Below are positions 18,246 through 27,759 of a stretch of 33,599 nucleotides of DNA, piece by piece. Numbering within the stretch: the first letter of the stretch is position 1; the number at the start of each line of letters is the position of its first letter. The notes beneath the pieces are model-generated. The model searched no databases, was not told the origin of the DNA, and saw nothing but the letters and a program-made list of their open reading frames with translations. The translations under genes were made by a program, and so were the position numbers. Source of the stretch: Acidimicrobiales bacterium (lineage in GTDB: Bacteria > Actinomycetota > Acidimicrobiia > Acidimicrobiales > SZUA-35); NCBI GenBank assembly GCA_024638805.1, contig JAHEJO010000011.1, positions 1 through 33,599 on the forward strand, read 5' to 3'.

Positions 18246-20466
18246 TGGATGGGAGCACCACGACCACGACGGTCTGGGGTGCGTTGTCCAACACCGCCTG
18301 TACGTTCTGGCCGAGGTGGTAGGAGTCGCCCAGGCGCCGCAGTTCGGCGCCGACGATGATCAGGTCGGCGTCCACTTGGGCGGCGTGACGCACGATTTCG
18401 TCGCTGACGCTGGCCGAGAATCGCAACTCGGTCTCGAAGCTGGCCCGCAGATCCACCGCCTGGTCCGATGCTGTCCTCAGAACCTTCGACGCGGCGTCCC
18501 GGGAGTGGATCGCAGTGGCATCGCGCAGTCGTTCGACCAGACCTGCGCCCACCGTGACCAACGCCGAATCCTGATAGATCACATGGCTCAGCGTCAACTG
18601 TGTTCCGAGGTTGGCCGAGAGGTTCCCGGCCAGTTCCAGAGCGGCTCGACTCGAACGTGACCCGACGACGGGGACAAGCGCACGAGCGAAAACCCCGGGC
18701 AGGCGGTTGCCGGTGTTGCGGGCTCTTCGGACGACGACGATGGGAATACGAAGCTCGTTGAGGAGATCGTCGGCGAGGCGTGCCAGCGAGGCCACGCCGG
18801 CGTCGGCCACGCCGACCGCGGCTACCGAGTAGCCGAGCTTGGACTCGGCGATCAGACGTTCCGCCGCCTCGTAGTCGGCGGCCCGGAGAACCTCGACCTG
18901 GCGGTCGAACATCGTGTTCGTGACCGGCTCGAGATTGGGTTCGTTCCCGTCGGCATCGTCGATGGCCACCACCGTGACCGCGGCGGACTCGGGCCAGGCG
19001 AAGTGTACGACCTGGGCGGCGACGATCGAACTCTTCGAACCGGCGGACGGGATGAGAATGGGTCCGTCGCGAACGACGAGGTTCTTGGCCAACGCTTCCT
19101 CACGGCTGAGTCGCTCGCGTTCGGCGACCGAACCCTCCAGGTTGTGGGCCAGCGCCCGGACCCCGACAGAGGCGATCAGGGAGGTGACCAGCGGAATGAT
19201 CACGATCATCGTGAACGTGGTCTGGTTGAACACCCCGAGACTCAACGCCACGGTGGCGATGATGATCTCCAGTGCACCGCGTGCGTTGAGGCCGGCGCCG
19301 AGGATCATCCCCTCGCGCCGGGACAGGCCACCGAACAACGCGCCGGCGTAGGCGCCGACGAATTTCAACCCGAGAGCGACGCCGAGGAGGATCAGGGTCC
19401 AGGTGAGTGCGTCGCCTCGCAGAAGACTGAGGTCCACGCGGAGCCCGGCGGTGGCGAAGAACAACGGCGCGAAGACGACCGATGTGAGGTCTTCTATCAC
19501 GTGGACCGCCTCGGCCTGTTGGTAGCGCGACCGGGCGAGGACGACACCGGCCACGAACGAGCCGAGGACCGCCTCGACACCGAGCCATTGGGTGATGACA
19601 CCGAAAATCAACATCGCCGCGAGCGCCACGGTCAATGCACCCCTCAGATTGGCGCCTTCACGGCGTACCGCCCGGAGCGAACCGTCGACCACGCGCTGCC
19701 CGATCGTGAGAGCGCCAGCGAGGAAGGCAACCAGTCCGAAGACCGTCAGGATCGTGTCGACCAGGGAGAGGCTGCCCGAGACGGCCAGCCCCGAGATCAC
19801 GCCGAGGATGATCCATCCGATCAGATCGTTGGCCATCCCGGCGGCGACGGTGATCTGACCCACGTCACGACGCATCAGCCCGAGATCGCCAAGCACCTTG
19901 GCCACGACCGCCAGTGCTGACACCGCAACGCTCAAGGCGATGAACAGCGTGAACGTCAGCCGATCGGCGTCATCTCCCCACAGGATCCGAGGGATCTGCG
20001 AGCCCGCCGCCAACCCACCGATGAAGGGAACGGTGATCGAACCGACCGTGACGAGCAGGGCCGGCCGACCCAGCCGCGTGATCAGGTTCAGATCGGTTTC
20101 GAAACCCGCCACCATCAAGAGGAACGCTGCGCTGAACCAGCCGACGCCGAGGAGCAGCGAACTCTGGATCAGGGCCTCCTCGCCGCCGGGGAGAAACCAG
20201 TCGAACCCGTCCGACCAGGCGGCACCGAAGATCGAGGGGCCGAGCACCAGCCCGGCGCTGAGTTCACCGACGACCGACGGCAGCCCGATCCGGCGCGCAC
20301 CGGCGCCGAGAATCCTCGCCACCGACCAGAGGGCCAGGATCTCGACCCAGAACACGAGGAGCTCGTGATGAGGAACGTTGATGACCCGCTGTCCCTCGGC
20401 GCTGGTGGCAACGTCGGCGGCGAACCCAACGAGACCGAGGTCAGGCATGTGCCGGATCCAGTGCAT
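18238..20466 (-). CDS. Kef/CPA2-type cation:proton antiporter with C-terminal USP-like domains
   Basis: LGAGARRIGLPSVVGELSAGLVLGPSIFG, multiple TM segments, GLNARGALEIIIATVALSLGV; C-term ALVPVVGSRSSRAALELAGNLSANLGTQLTLSHV and DADLIIVGAELRRLGDSYHLGQNVQAVLDNAPQTVVVV (USP). Alternative start ATG 20448. Confidence 0.88.
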   Translation of the reverse strand: MHWIRHMPDLGLVGFAADVATSAEGQRVINVPHHELLVFWVEILALWSVARILGAGARRIGLPSVVGELSAGLVLGPSIFGAAWSDGFDWFLPGGEEALIQSSLLLGVGWFSAAFLLMVAGFETDLNLITRLGRPALLVTVGSITVPFIGGLAAGSQIPRILWGDDADRLTFTLFIALSVAVSALAVVAKVLGDLGLMRRDVGQITVAAGMANDLIGWIILGVISGLAVSGSLSLVDTILTVFGLVAFLAGALTIGQRVVDGSLRAVRREGANLRGALTVALAAMLIFGVITQWLGVEAVLGSFVAGVVLARSRYQQAEAVHVIEDLTSVVFAPLFFATAGLRVDLSLLRGDALTWTLILLGVALGLKFVGAYAGALFGGLSRREGMILGAGLNARGALEIIIATVALSLGVFNQTTFTMIVIIPLVTSLIASVGVRALAHNLEGSVAERERLSREEALAKNLVVRDGPILIPSAGSKSSIVAAQVVHFAWPESAAVTVVAIDDADGNEPNLEPVTNTMFDRQVEVLRAADYEAAERLIAESKLGYSVAAVGVADAGVASLARLADDLLNELRIPIVVVRRARNTGNRLPGVFARALVPVVGSRSSRAALELAGNLSANLGTQLTLSHVIYQDSALVTVGAGLVERLRDATAIHSRDAASKVLRTASDQAVDLRASFETELRFSASVSDEIVRHAAQVDADLIIVGAELRRLGDSYHLGQNVQAVLDNAPQTVVVVVLPSSE

Positions 20467-21229
20467 AACCCGCGAGAACGGGGGCGTGATCGCTGGGTTT
20501 GGTCCCCTTGCGTGCGTTGCGGTCCACCACGTCGAGGAAGCTGGTCCGAGCCAGCGGTTCGGACGCCAGGAGAAAGTCGATGCGCATTCCCTCCCGTTTG
20601 TGGAATCGGCCGGCCTGGTAGTCGTAGTAGCTGAACAGCCCCCCTTGGTCGTAGCGCTGACGGAAGGTATCGATCAGCCCCCAGTCGATCACCTTCTGGA
20701 GGGCGCCTCTCTCCTCCGGTGTCACGTGGGTGGAGTCGACGAACCTGACGGGGTCCCAGACGTCGCGGTCATCAGGAGCGATGTTCCAGTCGCCGGCGAC
20801 GACGACGTGGTCGGTCGGGGACGTGGTGTCGTTGAGATGGGCGGTCAACCGGTCGAGCCAGGAGAGCTTGTAATGGAAGTGCTCGTGCCCGACCTCGCGG
20901 CCGTTGGGCACGTAGACACTGTGGACCCGGACACCTCCACAGGTTGCCGAGATGAGCCGCGCATCGGGATCGGGCTCGATGCCCGGTGCGAAACCGTCGA
21001 TCGGCCGATCGACACCCATTCGTGACAAGATGGCCACTCCGTTCCATTGATTGACGCCGTGGTGGATTGCTTCGTAGCCCAGGCCGGCGAACAGCAACGC
21101 CGGGAAGTCCTTGTCGGCGAGCTTGGTCTCCTGCAGGCACACGACGTCGGGTCGCACATCGGAAAGCCATTCTTCGACCCGCGGCAGGCGGGCCTTGAGC
21201 GAGTTCACGTTCCACGTCCCGATCAACAC
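20441..21229 (-). CDS. xthA: Exodeoxyribonuclease III
   Basis: VLIGTWNVNSLKARLPRVEEWLSDVRPDVVCLQETKL, VVAGDWNIAPDDRDVWDP, RIDFLLAS, PSDHAPV. Start placed at GTG 21229. Confidence 0.93.
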   Translation of the reverse strand: MLIGTWNVNSLKARLPRVEEWLSDVRPDVVCLQETKLADKDFPALLFAGLGYEAIHHGVNQWNGVAILSRMGVDRPIDGFAPGIEPDPDARLISATCGGVRVHSVYVPNGREVGHEHFHYKLSWLDRLTAHLNDTTSPTDHVVVAGDWNIAPDDRDVWDPVRFVDSTHVTPEERGALQKVIDWGLIDTFRQRYDQGGLFSYYDYQAGRFHKREGMRIDFLLASEPLARTSFLDVVDRNARKGTKPSDHAPVLAGYALDPAHA

Positions 21230-21238
21230 AGACTCCAA

Positions 21239-21263
21239 ACAATAGTGGACCCCGGACTAGCCT
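21239..21263. promoter_or_regulatory. Overlapping divergent promoters of xthA (-) and kgd (+)
   Basis: Minus-strand TATTGT (21239-21244) 9 nt before GTG 21229; plus-strand TAGCCT (21258-21263) 6 nt before GTG 21270. Confidence 0.5.
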
Positions 21264-21269
21264 GAGATC

Positions 21270-24200
21270 GTGGCCTCAAACCAAGAACCGACCTCGCTTG
21301 GCCCCAACGCCTGGCTCGTCGAGGAACTCGCCCAGAACTACAAGGGCAATCCCAAGTCCGTGGACCAGGACTGGCGGGATCTCTTCGCCGGGGCGCAAGC
21401 CGAGTCGACCGCGACCCTCATCGAGACGGGCGCGCTCACGATCACCGAAGCGCCCACCGATGCGCCAGTGCGGACCGAACCGACGATCCCGGTTCCTCCG
21501 CCCGGGAACGGCACACAACCCGAGACCGAGAAGACCGGCGCAGCGGCGCCATCGAGCGCGAAACCCCAAACGACCGCACAACCCCAAACCAAGGCCCTCG
21601 ACCCCGAAGTCGCGTCAGCCGAACCGGGTGAACCGCTGCGAGGTGTTGCGGCGCGGATCGTGACCAACATGGAAGCCAGCCTCGGTGTTCCGACGGCCAC
21701 GAGTTTCCGCCAGGTTCCCGCCAAGCTCCTCGAGATCAACCGCAAGGTCCTCAACAACCATTTGCAGAGGATCCGGGGCGGCAAGGTCAGCTTCACCCAT
21801 CTGATCGGCTATGCGGTCGTGCTGGCGATCAAGGAACAGGTCCCCTCGATGGCGTACAGCTATCACCTCGGGGCAGATCGAACACCGCGGGTGATCAAGA
21901 ACGAGACCATCAACGTCGGCATCGCCGTCGACCAGACCAAGGCCGACGGTTCCCGTTCACTCATCGTCCCGGTGATCAAGGGTGCCGAGACCATGTCATT
22001 CCGGGAGTTCCTCGACGCCTACGAGGTGGCGATCGGCAAGGTGAGAAACAACAAGCTCACCATCGACGATCTGACCGGCGCCAACGTCACCATCACCAAC
22101 CCGGGCACCATCGGTACGGTGCAGAGCGTGCCTCGCCTCATGCCGGGCCAAGGCACGATCGTGGGACTAGGGGGAATTGGCTTCCCCACCGAGTATCAGG
22201 CTGCCGATCCGATCACCCTGGCCGATCTGGGCATCTCGAAGATCATGACCGTCTCGAGCACCTACGACCACCGGATCATCCAAGGCGCCGAATCGGGCGT
22301 GTTCCTCAAGCGGGTACACGAGCTCATGATGGGCGAGTACGGCTTCTACTCCGACATTTTCACCTGCATGCGGGTGCCGTACGAGGCCGTGCAGTGGCGA
22401 AAGGACAACGTCGCTGAATCCCAGGAGGCCGACCTGGCCCAGGAGAAGCAGCACGGCGTCAACACGCTCATCAATCAGTACCGGGTTCGCGGTCATCTGA
22501 TCGCCAACACGAATCCGCTCTCCGACGGTCCCAAACAGACCCATCCCGAACTCGACCCGGCGACGTACGGCCTGACGATCTGGGATCTCGATCGTCGGTT
22601 CCTGACCGGCAGCACCGAAGGCATCTACGCAGCCATCGACGGCGAAGCCAAGCAGATGAAGCTGGGCGACATCCTCGGGGTTCTCCGAGATGCGTATTGC
22701 CGCACGATCGGGATCGAATACATGCACATCGCCGACCCGGTCGAGAAGCGGTGGATCCAGGAGCAGGTCGAGACGCCGGCGGTCCGGTTCGATCGGGACA
22801 CCCTGCACCATGTGCTCGAACGGCTGAGCACTGCAGAGGCATTCGAGAAGTTCCTGGCCGCGCGTTATGTGGGGCAGAAACGTTTCGGACTCGAAGGCGC
22901 CGAGAGCGCCGTTCCCATCCTCGACGCGATCCTCAATGATGCCGCCGACGGTGGGGTGGAGCGATCGGTGATCGGTATGGCCCACCGCGGTCGTCTCAAC
23001 GTGCTCACCAACATCATGAAGAAGGAGCACCGCGAACTGTTCAAGGAGTTCGAAGGGGCGGTCGACGAGACGGCGATACAGGGCTCGGGTGACGTGAAGT
23101 ACCACCTCGGCTACACCGGGACGCACACCAGTCGAGTGGGCCACACCGTCGAGGTCGAATTGGCGGCCAATCCCTCGCATCTCGAGGCGGTGGGACCGGT
23201 CGTCGAGGGGATGTCCCGGGCGTACATGGACCAGAGCGAGGCGGGCAACTACCCGATTCTGCCGATCATGTTGCACGGCGACGCCGCATTCGCCGGACAG
23301 GGTGTCGTCGCCGAGACACTGAACCTCAGCCAGGTGAAGGGGTTCAAGGTCGGCGGCACGATCCACCTGATCATCAACAACCAGCTCGGCTACACGACCG
23401 CACCCCACCACAGTCGATCATCTGAATACTCCACCGATGTCGCCAAGATGGTCCAGGCGCCGATCATGCACGTCAACGCCGACGACCCCGAGGCCTGTGT
23501 CCGCGTAGGCCAACTCGCATTCGCCTATCGTCAGCGGTTCAACAAGGACGTCGTGATCGACATGATCGGCTATCGACGGCACGGTCACAACGAAGGCGAC
23601 GATCCCAGCTACACCCAGCCGGTGATGTATCGAAAGATCGCCGACCGACCCAGCGCCCGGTCGATCTTCACCCAGTCCCTTATCGACCGGGGCGAACTCA
23701 GTATCGAAGAGGCCGAGCAGGCGATCGAATACTTCCAACAGCTCCTGCAGATGGCGCTCGAGGACACCCGCGAGTCCGCGCCTCCGGAGGGGATCCGTGC
23801 CAAACCGTCACCGCCGGCGGTCGGGGTGCTGCCCCATGTGGACACGTCGGTGGATCGGGCCACGCTCGATGCGGTGTACGCCGCCCTTTCCTCGGTCCCC
23901 GACGGGTTCGAGGTCCATCCCAAGCTGGCCCGGCAGTTCGTCGCCCGGGACAAGATGTGGGCCTCGGGCCAGATCGACTGGGCCCTCGGCGAGGCCTTTG
24001 CGATGGGATCGCTCGTCGTCGAGGGAACCTCGGTGCGGCTGACCGGCCAGGACAGCCGGCGGGGAACGTTCGCCCATCGGCATGCGACCCTCAACCACTA
24101 CCAGACCGGTGATGAGCACACCCCGCTGGCCACTCTCGGCAAGGGGAAGACGAAGTTCTGGGTCTACGACTCGACCCTGTCGGAGTACGCCGGCCTCGGT

Positions 24201-25001
24201 TTCGAGTACGGCTACTCGCTCGCCAATCCCGAGGTTCTGACAATCTGGGAAGCCCAGTTCGGCGACTTCGTCAACGGCGCCCAGATCATCATCGATCAGT
24301 TCCTCGTCGCCGCCGAGGACAAGTGGAACGAGCACTCCCCGCTGGTGATGCTCCTCCCCCACGGCTTCGAGGGGCAAGGTCCCGAGCACTCCTCGGGCCG
24401 CCTCGAGCGTTTCCTCCTGCTGTGTGCGGAGGACAACATCCAGATCGCCAACGCCACCACGGCGGCTCAGTTGTTCCATCTCCTTCGCCGGCAGATCGTG
24501 CGGGAGGTCAACAAGCCGTTGGTCGTGTTCACTCCCAAGTCGGGCCTTCGCGCAAAATGGTCGCGCAGCCCGGTCGATCACATCACGTCGGGATCCTTCG
24601 AAGAGGTTCTCGAGGCGGTACCGGCAGCCGATCCGGCCGCGGTGAGCCGGGTCGTGTTCGCCTCCGGCAAGGTGGCGGCCGAAGCCGAGGAAGCGCGCGA
24701 CGGCATCGAGGCGCCGGCCGCCGTCATCCGGGTCGAGCAGCTCTACCCGTGGCCCTTCGCGGACGTTGCCGCAGCCCTAGCCCGGTATCCCAATGCCCAT
24801 GAGATCGTGTGGCTCCAGGAAGAGCCCGAGAACATGGGGGCCTGGAACTCGGTGAAAGGTCGTCTCTACGAAGCGCACGGAGAAACCCACACGATCCGTC
24901 GCGTCAGTCGAACCGAATCGGGCAGCCCCGCCACCGGCTCCCGGAACATCCACCTGCAGGAGCAGGAGTCGCTACTGGAGCGAGCATTCGGCGATCTGTG
25001 A
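21270..25001 (+). CDS. kgd: Multifunctional 2-oxoglutarate metabolism enzyme (Kgd; fused E2 catalytic domain and E1)
   Basis: GPNAWLVEELAQNYKGNPKSVDQDWRDLF; TSFRQVPAKLLEINRKVLNNHLQRIRGGKVSFTHLIGYAVV and TVSSTYDHRIIQGAESGVFL (E2); SVIGMAHRGRLNVLTNIMKKE, HVNADDPEACV, MIGYRRHGHNEGDDPSYTQP, QDSRRGTFAHRHA, LPHGFEGQGPEHSSGRLERFL (E1). 1243 aa. Confidence 0.96.
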   Translation: MASNQEPTSLGPNAWLVEELAQNYKGNPKSVDQDWRDLFAGAQAESTATLIETGALTITEAPTDAPVRTEPTIPVPPPGNGTQPETEKTGAAAPSSAKPQTTAQPQTKALDPEVASAEPGEPLRGVAARIVTNMEASLGVPTATSFRQVPAKLLEINRKVLNNHLQRIRGGKVSFTHLIGYAVVLAIKEQVPSMAYSYHLGADRTPRVIKNETINVGIAVDQTKADGSRSLIVPVIKGAETMSFREFLDAYEVAIGKVRNNKLTIDDLTGANVTITNPGTIGTVQSVPRLMPGQGTIVGLGGIGFPTEYQAADPITLADLGISKIMTVSSTYDHRIIQGAESGVFLKRVHELMMGEYGFYSDIFTCMRVPYEAVQWRKDNVAESQEADLAQEKQHGVNTLINQYRVRGHLIANTNPLSDGPKQTHPELDPATYGLTIWDLDRRFLTGSTEGIYAAIDGEAKQMKLGDILGVLRDAYCRTIGIEYMHIADPVEKRWIQEQVETPAVRFDRDTLHHVLERLSTAEAFEKFLAARYVGQKRFGLEGAESAVPILDAILNDAADGGVERSVIGMAHRGRLNVLTNIMKKEHRELFKEFEGAVDETAIQGSGDVKYHLGYTGTHTSRVGHTVEVELAANPSHLEAVGPVVEGMSRAYMDQSEAGNYPILPIMLHGDAAFAGQGVVAETLNLSQVKGFKVGGTIHLIINNQLGYTTAPHHSRSSEYSTDVAKMVQAPIMHVNADDPEACVRVGQLAFAYRQRFNKDVVIDMIGYRRHGHNEGDDPSYTQPVMYRKIADRPSARSIFTQSLIDRGELSIEEAEQAIEYFQQLLQMALEDTRESAPPEGIRAKPSPPAVGVLPHVDTSVDRATLDAVYAALSSVPDGFEVHPKLARQFVARDKMWASGQIDWALGEAFAMGSLVVEGTSVRLTGQDSRRGTFAHRHATLNHYQTGDEHTPLATLGKGKTKFWVYDSTLSEYAGLGFEYGYSLANPEVLTIWEAQFGDFVNGAQIIIDQFLVAAEDKWNEHSPLVMLLPHGFEGQGPEHSSGRLERFLLLCAEDNIQIANATTAAQLFHLLRRQIVREVNKPLVVFTPKSGLRAKWSRSPVDHITSGSFEEVLEAVPAADPAAVSRVVFASGKVAAEAEEARDGIEAPAAVIRVEQLYPWPFADVAAALARYPNAHEIVWLQEEPENMGAWNSVKGRLYEAHGETHTIRRVSRTESGSPATGSRNIHLQEQESLLERAFGDL

Positions 25002-25022
25002 CAGCGGCGGCTGCCGCCCACC

Positions 25023-26324
25023 TCAGGCCGGCGCCTCGCCCAACTCGAGGAGTCCGTACAGCTCGGCGAGGGCCGCATGCGACTCGAGCGCCAGCTGAGG
25101 ATCGGTGAGGTCCTCCAGGGTCAGCTCCGTCCGGTAGTGGCGCTGGACCCAACGTTCGAGTTCGTCGAACAGCGAGGAATCGAGCACCACCCGACCCCCG
25201 AGCGCTGCCATCTCGTCGTCGGTCATCGCAACCCGAAGCCGCAGACACGCCGGTCCGCCACCGTTGCTCATACTCTGACGAAGATCCACGAAGTGGACGG
25301 CGTCGATCGGATTGGAGCGGTCGGCGAGAATGCGGTCGACCTCGCGGCGCGTAGCGTCGTTCTCCCGCACCTCGACCGGGGCGATAATCGCCATCGAGCC
25401 CTCGGCGACGGTGACGAGCTGGGAATTGAACAGATAGCTCTGGACCGCATCCGCCAGCGAGACCCGGGCACCGTCGACGCCGATCGCAACGATGTCGTCG
25501 AGGGTGGCAAGGTCCGCGGTCGCAAACGCCTCGGCGTGATACAACAGCACGTTCTCGTTGGCGACGGCGACCACGTCGTTGTGGAAAGCGCCGGCATCGA
25601 CCGACGCCCCCTGCTGGTGCCAGAACCGGACCCGACCGGGTCGCAGCTGGTGTCGCCGGGCGACGGCCTGGCTGGCGAGAAGGGTTTGGCGTCGCGGGAA
25701 CCCCGCCGGTGCGACCGAACCGGCGGTCGAGCCGTAGACGAACACCTCGGTTCCCGGTTCGCCGTGGGCGGCGGTGAGCCGCATGTGGTTGGCAGCTCCC
25801 TCGTCACCGAAGGCTGGGGTTGCGGGCAGTGGATCGTGAACCGCGAAGTAGCGGCGGTCGGCGAAGACCGTGCGCAGGACCGCCGCCGTCCGAGAGGCCT
25901 CGATGGATCGGTGAGTGTTCGATACGAGGTTGGCGACCGAGAGATGGACCCGACCGTCGCCGGTGTCGGCCGACGGCGAAACCGTGGCTGCGTTGGCGGC
26001 CCACATCGCCGACGCCGAGTAAACCAGGGCCAGCAGCTCCGGAGCGTCGGCTGCCATGCGTTTGACCGCGTCGGGCAATGGCCCTTCGAAGCCGAGTGAC
26101 GCCAGCACCGGACCGTACGGGCGGGGCTGGGGCGGCAGCACGGCCTGTGGTATGTCGAGCGTGGAGAGGAGCCGCATCTTGGCGATGCCCTGCAGGGCCG
26201 CCGCTCGAGGGCTCGAAGGAAGTCCTCGATGTCGTCCCGATGCAAGATTCCCGAACGACAGTCCGGCGTAGTTGTGGGTCGGCCCGACCAGCCCGTCGAA
26301 GTTCGTTTCGCGTGCTCTAGTCAT
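25023..26324 (-). CDS. astB: N-succinylarginine dihydrolase
   Basis: MTRARETNFDGLVGPTHNYAGLSFGNLASGRHRGLPSSPRAAALQGIAKMR: AstB signature N-terminus; FHNDVVAVANENVLLYHAEAF; NGGGPACLRLRV. ATG at 26324 used instead of the ORF-track 26618. Confidence 0.95.
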   Translation of the reverse strand: MTRARETNFDGLVGPTHNYAGLSFGNLASGRHRGLPSSPRAAALQGIAKMRLLSTLDIPQAVLPPQPRPYGPVLASLGFEGPLPDAVKRMAADAPELLALVYSASAMWAANAATVSPSADTGDGRVHLSVANLVSNTHRSIEASRTAAVLRTVFADRRYFAVHDPLPATPAFGDEGAANHMRLTAAHGEPGTEVFVYGSTAGSVAPAGFPRRQTLLASQAVARRHQLRPGRVRFWHQQGASVDAGAFHNDVVAVANENVLLYHAEAFATADLATLDDIVAIGVDGARVSLADAVQSYLFNSQLVTVAEGSMAIIAPVEVRENDATRREVDRILADRSNPIDAVHFVDLRQSMSNGGGPACLRLRVAMTDDEMAALGGRVVLDSSLFDELERWVQRHYRTELTLEDLTDPQLALESHAALAELYGLLELGEAPA

Positions 26325-27759
26325 CCTCAGCACCGTCCACGCCGTGCAACTCGGCCACATCCTGCAGGCGATCAGCGACGAGGCTGGCGACGGGATCGGC
26401 ACAGTAGTCAGCGGCGGAGAAACCGGCCGGCCGGTGGTTGCCCGACCACCCGATCCCGCCGAAGGGTGCTGACCCGGATGCGCCGACCGTCGGCTGATTC
26501 CAATTGACGATCCCCGCCCGCAGCCGGTCCAGGGCCAGGTGCCCGGTCTGCTGGCGCGGCGAGAGAACAGCCGCTGCCAGGCCGAACCGGGTGGAGTTGG
26601 CGACCGAGATGGCCCCATCGAGGTCGGCGACCCGGTGGACTTGAAGCAGCGGGCCGAAGATCTCCTCGTCGGGAGGATCGGGGACGTCGGTGACGTCGAT
26701 CAGGCCCGGCTGCAGGAACGCCGGGCCGAGATCGGTCCGAGCGCGGGCAGCGAGGAGCGACACGGCGCCTCCGTCGACGAGCAGTGTCTGTTTGGACAGC
26801 ACCCCAGCTGCAGCGCCCGCCGAGATCAGTGGGCCGTGGAAGGGCTGGGGTTCGGCGAGTGGATCACCGATCCTTAGTCGCCCGGTCAGATCGATCACCT
26901 CATCGACCAGGGCCGCTCCCGACCGCGTTCGGGGCACGATCAGTCGACGGGCACACGTGCACCGCTGGCCAGCCGAGACGAACGCGGAGCGGACGATGAT
27001 CCTGGCCGCCACCGATCGATCCTCGTCGTCGTCGAGGTCCCACGCGATCATCGGGTTGTTACCGCCGAGCTCCAAGGCCAACAGCACCTCGGGACGGCCG
27101 GCCAGTGACCGGTGGATGGCCCGACCGGCTGCGACACCGCCAGTGAAGAGGACGCCGGCGACCCTCCGGTCGGCGATGACGTCCTGAGCGACGCCGGCCG
27201 CGCCCTGCAGAACCTGCACGACCCCCTCGGGGGCGCTCGCTTCGAGCCAGGCTCGCCCCATCCACTCGCCGACGGCGGCAGCGTGCTCACTCGGTTTGAA
27301 AACGACCGTGTTGCCGGCGAGCAGAGCCGGCATGATGTGCCCGTTGGGCAGGTGCCCGGGGAAGTTGAACGGCCCGAGAACCACCATGACCCCGAGAGGT
27401 CGATGGGAGACGGCCAGTGTTGTGCCGCCCAGCGGTGATGAGGAGGTCCCGGTGCGTTCATGGAATGCCCGGCCGGACAGCTTGGCCTTGCCGATCATGG
27501 CATCCACTTCCGACAGGGCGTCCCACCGCGCCTTTCCGACTTCGCCGGCGATCAGCTCGGCCAGTTCGGCCCTGCGGCCAGCGACGAGGGCGGCGAAGCG
27601 GTCGACCACCTCGATCCGTTCGTTCCGGGGTCGACCCGCCCATGCCTGAGCTGCGCCGGCTGCGAGCGCCATGGTTCGTTCGATGTCGGCGCCGGTGGCG
27701 ACAGGGCCCCGCCAGACGACCGACCCGTCCGTGGGTGAGCGTGACTCGAGGATTGTCAA
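26317..27759 (-). CDS. astD: N-succinylglutamate 5-semialdehyde dehydrogenase
   Basis: ALDH family: VMVVLGPFNFPGHLPNGHIMPALLAGNTVVFKPSE, LALELGGNNPMIAWD, SAGQRCTCARRLIVP, EIFGPLLQVHRV; AST context. Possible TTG start at 27759. Confidence 0.92.
   Translation of the reverse strand: MTILESRSPTDGSVVWRGPVATGADIERTMALAAGAAQAWAGRPRNERIEVVDRFAALVAGRRAELAELIAGEVGKARWDALSEVDAMIGKAKLSGRAFHERTGTSSSPLGGTTLAVSHRPLGVMVVLGPFNFPGHLPNGHIMPALLAGNTVVFKPSEHAAAVGEWMGRAWLEASAPEGVVQVLQGAAGVAQDVIADRRVAGVLFTGGVAAGRAIHRSLAGRPEVLLALELGGNNPMIAWDLDDDEDRSVAARIIVRSAFVSAGQRCTCARRLIVPRTRSGAALVDEVIDLTGRLRIGDPLAEPQPFHGPLISAGAAAGVLSKQTLLVDGGAVSLLAARARTDLGPAFLQPGLIDVTDVPDPPDEEIFGPLLQVHRVADLDGAISVANSTRFGLAAAVLSPRQQTGHLALDRLRAGIVNWNQPTVGASGSAPFGGIGWSGNHRPAGFSAADYCADPVASLVADRLQDVAELHGVDGAEDD

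Noticed and set aside
25006-25018. Palindrome GGCGGC-T-GCCGCC between the convergent kgd and astB ends
   Set aside because: Only 6-bp arms and a 1-nt centre in GC-rich DNA; a weak bidirectional terminator is possible but not supportable.
26325-26618. 5' extension of the astB ORF
   Set aside because: AstB family N-terminus (RETNFDGLVGPTHNYAGLSFGN) begins just after ATG 26324; the extension overlaps astD out of frame.
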